Shown here one piece after another: positions 1 through 7,539 of a DNA stretch of 64,000 bases. The notes under the pieces are model-generated. The model had not been told where the DNA came from, searched no databases, and saw only the letters and a list, made by a program, of their open reading frames with translations. The translations under genes were made by a program, and so were the position numbers. The stretch's first letter is position 1, and each line of letters opens with the position of its first letter. The DNA comes from an uncultured Microbacterium sp. (GTDB lineage: Bacteria > Actinomycetota > Actinomycetes > Actinomycetales > Microbacteriaceae), in contig CAJYJO010000037.1 in NCBI GenBank assembly GCA_913774845.1, positions 1 to 64,000 of the forward strand. Reading direction: 5' to 3'.

Positions 1-15
1 GTCGGCGGTCGATCG

Positions 16-21
16 TAGGCT
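16..21 (+). promoter_or_regulatory. -10 element, likely leaderless start
   Basis: TAGGCT ends six bases before the ATG at 28. This is the same spacing seen at many other genes in the window. Confidence 0.55.
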
Positions 22-27
22 GGAGGC

Positions 28-531
28 ATGTCGAGTGAGAACGCCGTCGAGACCCTGCAGAGAAGTCTGCGCGACCTGATGCGGCAGAACAACCGCGCGG
101 GGCGCGTGGTCGTCGCGGTCGACGCCCTCGATCTCGGCGCGGCGATGGACTTCGCCGGTGATTTCGAGAAGGCGATCGCCGAGGAGGGAACGGCGGTGTT
201 CCACGTCTCCGTCGCCGACGGGGCCCCGCAGGTGCGTGAATGGTTGATCGGACCCTTCCGCGCGGGCGACCCCTTCGGTCCCGACGACGTCGCACCGGCG
301 GACGCGGTCCTCGTCGTCTCTGGACGCTTCCTGCACGACGCCGCCGTGCGGGGGCTGTGGAACTTCTCGATCTGGCTCGAGAGCAATCCGCCGATCGGCG
401 CTCCCCGCCCCGAGCTCCCGGATGCCGAGAAGCACTACCTCGCCACCGCGCGGCCGAAGGCGGCGGCATCCGTCATCGTCGAGAACTCCGACCCCGCCCA
501 CCCCGTGCAGGTCTTCGGGGACTTCTGCTGA
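28..531 (+). CDS. Uridine-kinase-like protein lacking the P-loop
   Basis: This is a 167-residue cytoplasmic protein of unknown function. Residues 26-40 (VVVAVDALDLGAA) sit where uridine-kinase-family NTPases carry a Walker A loop, but the Gly-Lys-Thr/Ser core is absent. Residues 90-125 (ADAVLVVSGRFLH, then RGLWNFSIWLE) resemble the family segment that follows the nucleotide fold. I infer a non-catalytic or degenerate kinase paralogue. Its TGA overlaps the truB ATG by one base, so the two are probably co-translated. There is no signal peptide or membrane segment. The promoter -10 lies six bases before the ATG. Confidence 0.7.
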   Translation: MSSENAVETLQRSLRDLMRQNNRAGRVVVAVDALDLGAAMDFAGDFEKAIAEEGTAVFHVSVADGAPQVREWLIGPFRAGDPFGPDDVAPADAVLVVSGRFLHDAAVRGLWNFSIWLESNPPIGAPRPELPDAEKHYLATARPKAAASVIVENSDPAHPVQVFGDFC

Positions 532-1424
532 TGGTGCGCCCCGGCATCCTCCTGGTCGACAAGCCCGGAGGCATCACCAGTCATGACGTCGTGTCCCGCG
601 CGCGGCGGGCGCTCGGCACCCGCAAGATCGGCCACGCCGGCACGCTCGACCCGATGGCGACGGGCCTTCTCGTGCTCGGCGTCGAAGGGGCGACGCGCCT
701 GCTGACCTACATCGTCGGCGCCGACAAGACGTACGAGGCGACCATCCTGCTGGGGGTGTCGACCGACAGTGACGACGCCGACGGGGTCGAGACCGCGCGA
801 GCGGATGCCGACACCGTCGCCGCCGTGACCGACGCGGCCATTCGCGACGGCATCGCCGCGCTGACGGGTGAGATCGACCAGGTGCCGAGCACGGTGTCGG
901 CGATCAAGGTCGACGGGCGCCGGGCGTACGACCTCGCCCGGGCGGGGGAGCAGGTCGAGTTGAAATCCCGGCGGGTCACCGTCTCGCGTTTCGACGTGCG
1001 CGCCACCCGCCGGGGACAGGGGACGATCGAGCTCGACGTCGTCGTCGACTGCACGAGCGGCACGTACATCCGCGCCCTCGCGCGCGACCTCGGGCGCGCC
1101 CTCGGCGTGGGCGGGCACCTGACCGCCCTGCGCCGGACGCGCATCGGCGCGTTCGACGTCGCGGCCGCGGCATCCGTCGACGAGATCTCCCAAGACGCCC
1201 TCATTGCGCCCGCCACCGCCGCGGCGGTCGTGATGGGCGCCCTCGCGGTCGGACCCGACGAAGCCCGCGACCTGCGCCACGGCAAGCGCATCGACGGCGG
1301 CGGCCGCCTCACCGGCCCCGTGGCCGCGGCGATCGACCCCGACGGCCTTCTGGTCGGCGTCGTCGAGAAGCGCGGCACGCAGCTCAAAAGCGTCATGAAC
1401 ATGCCCGAGGAGGTCGCCCGATGA
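531..1424 (+). CDS. truB: tRNA pseudouridine(55) synthase
   Basis: TruB converts U55 in the T-loop of tRNAs to pseudouridine. The 297-residue protein opens with KPGGITSHDVV and contains GHAGTLDPMATGLL, whose Asp40 is the catalytic residue. A second family block, TSGTYIRALARDLG, lies near residue 180, and the actinobacterial C-terminal extension follows. The start at 531 is set by TGATG coupling to the upstream gene, because longer in-frame starts run through that gene in another frame. The stop overlaps the next start (ATGA). It is the first recognised member of the conserved truB-ribF-rpsO-pnp order. Confidence 0.95.
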   Translation: MVRPGILLVDKPGGITSHDVVSRARRALGTRKIGHAGTLDPMATGLLVLGVEGATRLLTYIVGADKTYEATILLGVSTDSDDADGVETARADADTVAAVTDAAIRDGIAALTGEIDQVPSTVSAIKVDGRRAYDLARAGEQVELKSRRVTVSRFDVRATRRGQGTIELDVVVDCTSGTYIRALARDLGRALGVGGHLTALRRTRIGAFDVAAAASVDEISQDALIAPATAAAVVMGALAVGPDEARDLRHGKRIDGGGRLTGPVAAAIDPDGLLVGVVEKRGTQLKSVMNMPEEVAR

Positions 1425-1789
1425 TCCTGTGGTTCACGCTCGCGCAGGTGGGTCTCGCGGTGCTCGCCGGACTCGTCGCGGTCGGCGCGGGTCTGATCGG
1501 ACGGCGTCCGGGAGACGTCACCGTCGGCTCGCTCGCCCTCATCGAGCTGCTGCTCGTCGTGCAGATCGTCGTGGCGATCATCGCGCCGTTCGCGGGCAAC
1601 CCGCCGTCGGGGAGCCTGCTGGAGTTCTGGACCTACCTCGTGTCCGCCGCCCTCGTCCCGATCGCGGGTGCCGCCTGGGCCCTGATCGAACGCAGCCGCT
1701 GGAGCACCGTGGTCATGGGCGTCGCCGCCCTCGCCGTCGCCGTGATGGTGTGGCGCATGCACGTCATCTGGACCGTGCAGCTCGCCTGA
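1421..1789 (+). CDS. Small four-helix membrane protein
   Basis: I do not recognise a named family. The 122 residues hold about four hydrophobic segments, near residues 4-26, 38-55, 68-88 and 94-112, with short polar loops. The start overlaps the truB stop by four bases, so translation is probably coupled. A downstream small membrane gene and ribF follow in the same direction. No catalytic motif is visible. Confidence 0.75.
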   Translation: MILWFTLAQVGLAVLAGLVAVGAGLIGRRPGDVTVGSLALIELLLVVQIVVAIIAPFAGNPPSGSLLEFWTYLVSAALVPIAGAAWALIERSRWSTVVMGVAALAVAVMVWRMHVIWTVQLA

Positions 1790-1839
1790 TGCCGGAGCGC
1801 CGGGCGGCGCGGCCGCGGGCGAACTAGAATCGACAGGTC

Positions 1840-2259
1840 ATGGCATCCACCACTCCCACCCGCCGCCGGGGGATGACCGGCATCGGCCGTGTCCTCGTCG
1901 TCGTCTACGGCATCATGGCGCTCGCCGCCACGGGCCGTTCGTTCGTGCAGATCGTGCGCGAGTTCGACGACGCGCCCCTGGCGTATTCGCTGTCCGCCCT
2001 CGCCGCGGTGGTGTACATCCTCGCCACGCTCGCGCTCGTCTTCTCGGCACGGCCCGCCTGGTACCGCGTGGCGTGGATCGCGATCGTCTTCGAGCTCGTG
2101 GGCGTGCTCGTCGTGGGGACCCTCAGCCTCGTGCTCCCCGCGCTGTTCCAGCACCCGACGGTGTGGTCGGTCTACGGCTACGGCTACCTCTTCATCCCGC
2201 TCGTGCTGCCGTTCCTCGGGCTGTGGTGGCTCGTGCGGCACCGCCGGACGGCGTCGTGA
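1840..2259 (+). CDS. Small membrane protein upstream of ribF
   Basis: This 139-residue protein has four predicted membrane helices, near residues 12-32, 45-68, 74-98 and 108-132. The N-terminus is basic (TRRRG) and the C-terminus ends WWLVRHRRTAS, both suited to a cytoplasmic side. The family is unknown to me. A TAGAAT hexamer nine bases before the ATG may be its own -10. The stop codon overlaps the ribF GTG (GTGA), which links it translationally to ribF. Confidence 0.75.
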   Translation: MASTTPTRRRGMTGIGRVLVVVYGIMALAATGRSFVQIVREFDDAPLAYSLSALAAVVYILATLALVFSARPAWYRVAWIAIVFELVGVLVVGTLSLVLPALFQHPTVWSVYGYGYLFIPLVLPFLGLWWLVRHRRTAS

Positions 2260-3200
2260 TCGTCTTCCGCGACCCCGCGGAGGTTCCCGCCGGTTTCGGG
2301 CCGTCGGTCGTGGCGATCGGCAAGTTCGACGGCGTGCACACCGGTCATCGCGCCGTGATCGATCGCGCTCGCGTCGACGCGTCCGACGGGGCGCGCGTGG
2401 TGGCGGTGACCTTCGACCGCAACCCGCTGAGCGTGCTGCGGCCCGAGAAGTGCCCGCCCGACGTGATCGGGCCCCACCAGAAGCTCGACCTGCTCGAGCG
2501 GGCCGGGGTGGATGCCACCCTGCTGCTCACCTTCGACCAGGCTCTGGCGGCCATCCCCGCGGAGGAGTTCGTCCGCGGCATCCTCGTCGACGCCCTGCAG
2601 GCGAGAACGGTCCTCGTCGGTCGCGACTTCCGCTTCGGTGCCGGGGGAGAGGGCGACCCCGCCCTCCTGGAGCGTCTGGGCGCCGAGCACGGCTTCCGCG
2701 TCGACGTCGTCGACGATGTGCGGGCGGTGCACGCCGACCGCCGGGTCTCGTCGACGTGGATCCGCGAGGCGCTCTCCGCGGGCGACGTCGCCACGGCCGC
2801 GCGGCTGCTCGGTCGAGCCCCCTCGGTGTGGGGCGAGGTCGTCCACGGACTCAAGCGCGGCCGCGAGCTCGGGTACCCGACCGCCAATCTCTCTGCCGAC
2901 CTCGAGGGCTTCGTCCCTGCCGACGGCGTGTACGCCGGCTGGCTCGTCGACGTCGACGGGGCCCGGCGCATCAGCTACCCCGCCGCGATCAGCGTGGGGA
3001 CCAACCCCACCTTCGACGACGTGCACGCGCGCCAGGTCGAGGCCTACGTCATCGACGAGACCGGCCTCGACCTCTACGGGCACCACGTCGAGGTGCGCTT
3101 CGTCGAGCGGGTGCGCGAGATGACCGCGTTCGCCGGCATCGACGCGCTGCTGGTGCAGATGGCCGACGACGTCGAACGCGCGCGGGCGATCCTGCGCTGA
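2256..3200 (+). CDS. ribF: Bifunctional riboflavin kinase/FAD synthetase
   Basis: The enzyme phosphorylates riboflavin to FMN and adenylates FMN to FAD. The N-terminal nucleotidyltransferase domain (about residues 1-170) begins AIGKFDGVHTGHRAVI and contains GRDFRFG. The C-terminal riboflavin kinase domain carries GRELGYPTANL, GVYAGWL and GTNPTF. It is 314 residues long, normal for the family. The GTG start is chosen because it overlaps the upstream TGA and begins directly before the first conserved strand. A hairpin downstream may end transcription. Confidence 0.95.
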   Translation: MIVFRDPAEVPAGFGPSVVAIGKFDGVHTGHRAVIDRARVDASDGARVVAVTFDRNPLSVLRPEKCPPDVIGPHQKLDLLERAGVDATLLLTFDQALAAIPAEEFVRGILVDALQARTVLVGRDFRFGAGGEGDPALLERLGAEHGFRVDVVDDVRAVHADRRVSSTWIREALSAGDVATAARLLGRAPSVWGEVVHGLKRGRELGYPTANLSADLEGFVPADGVYAGWLVDVDGARRISYPAAISVGTNPTFDDVHARQVEAYVIDETGLDLYGHHVEVRFVERVREMTAFAGIDALLVQMADDVERARAILR

Positions 3201-3273
3201 GCGACGCGGCGGGCCGGGGCTCGTTCGCGGGCAGACTGCGGTCCCGATGCGCGTGCGCTTCGAGCGTCCGAAA

Positions 3274-3304
3274 CACCCGGAACGTTTCCTGATTCGTCCG
3301 GGTG
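3274..3304. terminator. Weak hairpin between convergent ribF and MFS genes
   Basis: CACCCGGA and TCCGGGTG form an 8-bp stem around a 15-base loop. There is no T-run, so its role as a terminator is uncertain. Confidence 0.3.
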
Positions 3305-3362
3305 CCCTGGACAGTCGATGGGTTGCTCGGGCGGGGTCCGCCGCCGGACCGCCGCCGCGCGC

Positions 3363-4730
3363 TCAGTCCTGCCGCGACAGGTGATTCCGGATGCCGAGGA
3401 ACGACGCCGCCGCCCCGAGCACCATCAGCACGGCGGTGAAGACGGCCGCGCGATGGAAGCCGTCGAGGTCGAGGGAACCGCCGACCACGGCCGACACGGC
3501 GGCGATCGCGAGCAGTCCCGCCACCCGCGACACGGCGTTGTTCACGGCCGAGGCGATGCCCGACCGCTCGGTGTCGATGGCGCCGAGCACCGCCGCGGTG
3601 AGCGGGGAGACGGTCGCGGTGAGACCCAGGCCCCACACCATCACCGCCGGCAGCACCTGCGTCCAGTAGTCGAAGTCCGCCCGCACGCTCAGCAGCAGCA
3701 GCGCCCCCGCCGCCATCACGACCGGCCCGAGCGTCATGAACAGTCGCGGCCCGAAGCGGCCCGCGAGAGCGCCCATGCGCGAGCTGAGCAGGATCATCAG
3801 CACCGTGCTCGGCAGCGAGGCGAGGCCCGCGAGCGTTGCGGGCAGTCCTGCGCCCTGCTGGAGGTACACGCTGACGACGAAGCCGTTCAGCGACAGCGCC
3901 GCGTAGACGAACACCGTCGCGAGGTTGCCGGCCCAGAAGTTGCGCGAGCGGAAGAGATCGAGGGGCATCATCGGGTCGCGTGCGGTGCGTTGGCGCGCGA
4001 GGAATCCTGCGAACGACAGGATGCCGACGACCCCCGGCACCCAGATGACCGGCGACGCCCAGCCCAGGTTCGGCTGCTCGATGAGGGCGAAGACGATCCC
4101 GCCCAGACCCAGGGCGCACAGCACCGCCCCGAGGATGTCGACGCGCGCGCCGGGGCGCCGGTGGTCGCGGTGGCCGAGGCGGGCGAGCAGCCACATGGTC
4201 ACCGCTATCGGCAGCACGTTGACGAGGAACACCAGTCGCCACGACAGGGTGTCGACGAAGATGCCGCCGATGAGGGGGCCGGCGATCATGGCCACGGTCG
4301 TCGCGCCCGTCCAGACGCCGATCGCGCGGGCCTGAGCGGGTCCGCGGAAGGTGGAGGTGATGAGGGCGAGCGAGCTCGGCACGAGAAGGGCGCCCGCGAT
4401 GCCCTGCAACGCCCGCGCGACGATGAGGAACTCGGCGGTGGGTGCGGCCGCGATGGCGAGAGAGGTCACCCCGAAGCCGATCAGGCCGATGCGCAGCACC
4501 ACGATGCGGCCGAGCACGTCGCTGAGCGAGCCGGCCACGAGGATGAAGGCGCCGAGGGTCACGAGGTAGGCGTCGACGACCCACTGCTGGGTCGACAGCC
4601 CGCCGCCCAGTTCGCCCGCGATCGCGGGGAGGGCCACGGTGACCACGGTCCCGTCGAGGAACGACACGAACGAGGCGAGCACCGCGACCGCCAGCACCGT
4701 GCGCTGTTCGCGCGTCATCGTCTCGGCCAC
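3363..4730 (-). CDS. MFS drug-exporter-type transporter (DHA2-like)
   Basis: This is an inner-membrane proton-coupled exporter of the major facilitator superfamily. The first helix carries SFLDGTVVTVALPAI, the signature of QacA/EmrB-type drug:H+ antiporters, and the loop motif SLSDVLGRIVVLR follows. Roughly 12-14 helices fill 455 residues. I chose the GTG at 4730 because TACGCT lies exactly six bases upstream, matching the leaderless pattern of this genome; the ATG at 4718 is the alternative. It diverges from copA across a 124-bp region. The substrate is unknown. Confidence 0.85.
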   Translation of the reverse strand: MAETMTREQRTVLAVAVLASFVSFLDGTVVTVALPAIAGELGGGLSTQQWVVDAYLVTLGAFILVAGSLSDVLGRIVVLRIGLIGFGVTSLAIAAAPTAEFLIVARALQGIAGALLVPSSLALITSTFRGPAQARAIGVWTGATTVAMIAGPLIGGIFVDTLSWRLVFLVNVLPIAVTMWLLARLGHRDHRRPGARVDILGAVLCALGLGGIVFALIEQPNLGWASPVIWVPGVVGILSFAGFLARQRTARDPMMPLDLFRSRNFWAGNLATVFVYAALSLNGFVVSVYLQQGAGLPATLAGLASLPSTVLMILLSSRMGALAGRFGPRLFMTLGPVVMAAGALLLLSVRADFDYWTQVLPAVMVWGLGLTATVSPLTAAVLGAIDTERSGIASAVNNAVSRVAGLLAIAAVSAVVGGSLDLDGFHRAAVFTAVLMVLGAAASFLGIRNHLSRQD

Positions 4731-4736
4731 CGTTCC

Positions 4737-4742
4737 AGCGTA
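4737..4742 (-). promoter_or_regulatory. -10 element of the MFS gene
   Basis: TACGCT on the minus strand lies six bases before the GTG at 4730 and decides that start. Confidence 0.5.
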
Positions 4743-4805
4743 GGGTCGGCCGCCGGTGCCGGGGCGGCGATGCCGGAGCGGCGGGCAATCCCCCCTGATC
4801 CGGGA

Positions 4806-4822
4806 ATACCCCCAGGGGGTAT
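4806..4822. promoter_or_regulatory. CsoR-type copper operator upstream of copA
   Basis: ATACCCCCAGGGGGTAT is a perfect 17-bp palindrome with a C-run/G-run core flanked by TA, the known architecture of CsoR-family copper-repressor sites. Its right arm overlaps TATCGT (4820-4825), a plausible copA -10 element, so binding should block transcription until Cu(I) loads the repressor. No csoR gene is in the window. Confidence 0.75.
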
Positions 4823-4854
4823 CGTGGTTCTCGACGGTGAACGGAGGGACGGGC

Positions 4855-7272
4855 ATGGGTGACAGCGACGAGACCACCGAAGCGGTCCTCGACATCGAGG
4901 GGATGACCTGTGCGAGCTGCGTCGCTCGCGTGGAGAAGCGGCTCGGCCGCGTCGAGGGCGTCGAGGCCGCGGTCAACCTCGCGACCGAGACCGCGCGGGT
5001 TCGCTACCCGTCCGATCTCGATCCCGCGGCCCTCGTCGACGCCGTTCGCGCCGCCGGGTACGACGCCACCGTGCGCCTTCGCGGCGCTTCCGCGCCGGCA
5101 TCCGTCCGCCCGACCTCCCTCTCACGCGAGCACCCGGATGCCGGCACCCCGGCGCCCGACGCCGTCCCCGTGCCCGCGCCCGGCGGCGAGATCGACGCGG
5201 TGACCGGCACCGGCATCGCCGAGGCGCACGTCCGTGGTGGCCACGAGGCCGTGGACGCCGTCAGCGGCCACGAGCGCGCCGACGCCCACGGCGGCCACGT
5301 CCACGACACCACCGACGCGCCCGGTTCCACACCGCTGCGCGTGCGGCTATGGGTCTCTCTCGCTCTGGCCGTGCCCGTGGTCGTTCTCGGCATGATCCCG
5401 GCGTGGCAGTTCCCCGGGTGGCAGTGGGTGTCGCTCGTTCTCGCGACGCCCATCGTGCTGTGGGGCGGGTGGCCGTTCCACCGTGCGACGCTGCGCAACG
5501 CCCGACACGGGGCCGCGACCATGGACACGCTCATCACCCTGGGCACCTTCGCGGCCTACCTGTGGAGCGTGTGGGCGCTCGTGTTCGGAACGGCCGGGCG
5601 GATCGGCATCCGGCACGAGGTGATGCTCTTCGGCCCCGTGCACGACGCGACCAGCGTCGTCTACTTCGAGGTCGCCGCCGCGGTGACGGTGTTCCTGCTG
5701 CTCGGGCGCGTGATCGAACAGCGCTCGACGCGCCGGGCCGGGGCGGCGCTGCGCGCCCTGCTCGACCTCGGCGCGCGGGAGGCGGAGCTCGCCGACGGAC
5801 GCCGCATCGACATCGACCGGCTCGCGGTCGGCGACGCCTTCGTCGTGCGGCCGGGAGCCACGGTCGCCACCGACGGGGAGGTGCTCGAGGGAAGAGCGTC
5901 CGTCGACGAGAGCATGCTGACCGGAGAGGCCCTGCCGGTGGACGTCGGCCCCGGATCCACCGTCACCGGAGGCACGATCGCCTCGGGCGGTCGGCTGGTG
6001 GTCCGCGCCACCGGGGTCGGGGAGCACACCCGGCTCGCCCGCATCGCTCGTCTCGTCGAGGACGCCCAGCTCGGCAAGAGCCGCGTCCAGCGTCTCGCCG
6101 ACCGCATCTCGGGCGTCTTCGTGCCGGTCGTCATCGTCCTCGCCGTGGCGACCCTCGTCGCGTGGCTCCTGGCCGGACAGCCCGTCGCCGCCGGCTTCAC
6201 CGCGGCGGTCGCGGTGCTCATCATCGCCTGCCCGTGCGCCCTGGGGCTGGCCACGCCCATCGCGATCCTCGTCGGCACGGGTCGCGGGGCGCAGCTCGGC
6301 ATCCTCGTCACGGGACCCGCGGCCCTCGAGTCGGCCGAGCGGATCGACACGATCGTGCTCGACAAGACGGGCACGCTGACCAGCGGCCGCATGAGCGTCG
6401 CCGCGGTCACCACGGCGGAGGGCCAGGATGCCGCCGACGCGCTGCGGCGGATCGCCGCGGTCGAACGCGGATCGGAGCATCCCGTCGCCCACGCGATCGT
6501 CCAGGCCGCGGGGGAGGGCGCCGTCGCCGCCGACCTCGAGGCGCTGCCCGGCCGTGGCGTCACGGGCCTCGTCGACGGCGTGCGCGTGTTCGCCGGACGG
6601 CCGGCGCTCGCCGCCGATCTCGGCGCGGATCTTCCCGCGGCGCTCGCCGCGGCGGTCGAGACGGGCGAGCGGCGCGGGACCGTCGTCGTCGCCGGTTGGG
6701 CTGCCCCCGACGGCGCGATGACCGTCCAGGCGGTGATCGAGGTGTCCGACACCGTTCGTCCGGAGAGCGCCGCGGCAGTTGCACGGCTGACGACCATGGG
6801 CCTGGAACCGGTGCTCCTCACGGGCGACAACGAGCACATCGCCCGCGCGGTCGCCGCCGAGCTCGGCATCGAGCGCGTGCGAGCCGGACTCCTCCCCGAG
6901 GGCAAGGTCGACGAGATCGCGGCGCTGCGCCGCGAAGGGCGCACCGTCGCGATGGTCGGCGACGGGGTCAACGACGCCGCCGCGCTGGCATCCGCTGATC
7001 TGGGGATCGCCATGGGCGGGGGGACGGATGCCGCGCTGCACGCCAGCGACATCGCCCTCATGCGCGACGACCCGCGGGGGATCGTCACGGCCCTGACCCT
7101 CAGCCGGCGGACGATGCGCATCATCCGCGGCAACCTCTTCTGGGCGTTCGCGTACAACGTCGCCGCGTTGCCCCTGGCGGCGCTCGGGCTGCTGAACCCC
7201 ATGCTCGCCGGCGCGGCGATGGCGTTCTCGAGCGTGTTCGTCGTGCTGAACAGCCTGCGTCTGCGCCGCTGA
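4855..7272 (+). CDS. copA: Copper-exporting P1B-type ATPase
   Basis: CopA pumps Cu(I) out of the cytoplasm at the expense of ATP. Of 805 residues, an N-terminal heavy-metal-binding domain carries GMTCASC (about 16-22). A His-rich linker (about 120-155) follows, then eight helices. The metal-site motif CPC is near 459, the phosphorylation loop DKTGTLT near 503, SEHP near 541, TGE near 356 and GDGVND near 702. The ATG at 4855 follows a good GGAGGG ribosome site; an upstream in-frame start has none. A palindrome matching CsoR operators overlaps the promoter, supporting copper rather than another metal. Confidence 0.93.
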   Translation: MGDSDETTEAVLDIEGMTCASCVARVEKRLGRVEGVEAAVNLATETARVRYPSDLDPAALVDAVRAAGYDATVRLRGASAPASVRPTSLSREHPDAGTPAPDAVPVPAPGGEIDAVTGTGIAEAHVRGGHEAVDAVSGHERADAHGGHVHDTTDAPGSTPLRVRLWVSLALAVPVVVLGMIPAWQFPGWQWVSLVLATPIVLWGGWPFHRATLRNARHGAATMDTLITLGTFAAYLWSVWALVFGTAGRIGIRHEVMLFGPVHDATSVVYFEVAAAVTVFLLLGRVIEQRSTRRAGAALRALLDLGAREAELADGRRIDIDRLAVGDAFVVRPGATVATDGEVLEGRASVDESMLTGEALPVDVGPGSTVTGGTIASGGRLVVRATGVGEHTRLARIARLVEDAQLGKSRVQRLADRISGVFVPVVIVLAVATLVAWLLAGQPVAAGFTAAVAVLIIACPCALGLATPIAILVGTGRGAQLGILVTGPAALESAERIDTIVLDKTGTLTSGRMSVAAVTTAEGQDAADALRRIAAVERGSEHPVAHAIVQAAGEGAVAADLEALPGRGVTGLVDGVRVFAGRPALAADLGADLPAALAAAVETGERRGTVVVAGWAAPDGAMTVQAVIEVSDTVRPESAAAVARLTTMGLEPVLLTGDNEHIARAVAAELGIERVRAGLLPEGKVDEIAALRREGRTVAMVGDGVNDAAALASADLGIAMGGGTDAALHASDIALMRDDPRGIVTALTLSRRTMRIIRGNLFWAFAYNVAALPLAALGLLNPMLAGAAMAFSSVFVVLNSLRLRR

Positions 7273-7276
7273 CGCG

Positions 7277-7342
7277 CGCGTGAGGTGCCAAAATCCGTCG
7301 CCGGGCGGCCCTGTTCGGCGACAAATCCTGGCACCTCACGCG
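7277..7342. terminator. Long palindrome after copA
   Basis: Arms CGCGTGAGGTGCCA (7277-7290) and TGGCACCTCACGCG (7329-7342) pair perfectly over 14 bp, with an inner GTCGCCG/CGGCGAC stem. It may terminate copA, or belong to an interspersed palindrome family. There is no T-run. Confidence 0.55.
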
Positions 7343-7361
7343 GAAAGGTGATCCCGGCCGC

Positions 7362-7367
7362 TAGAAT
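7362..7367 (+). promoter_or_regulatory. Putative -10 element for the helicase gene
   Basis: TAGAAT fits TANNNT. It would give a leader of about 165 bases that contains two tandem hairpins (7485-7498 and 7503-7520) just before the ribosome site. Confidence 0.35.
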
Positions 7368-7539
7368 GGGGGCGACCCCGACTTCCGCTGTCCTGCGAGC
7401 CGTTCCGGCGTAGACGCGTTGCGGGTCGCCGACACCGCTTCTTCGGCGGCGGTTCGAGCGACGAACTCCGGGGTCACTGATCCACCGGCATTCGCCGGAC
7501 GCTCCGGATCGTCATCCGGACGACACGCTCAGGAGGAGC

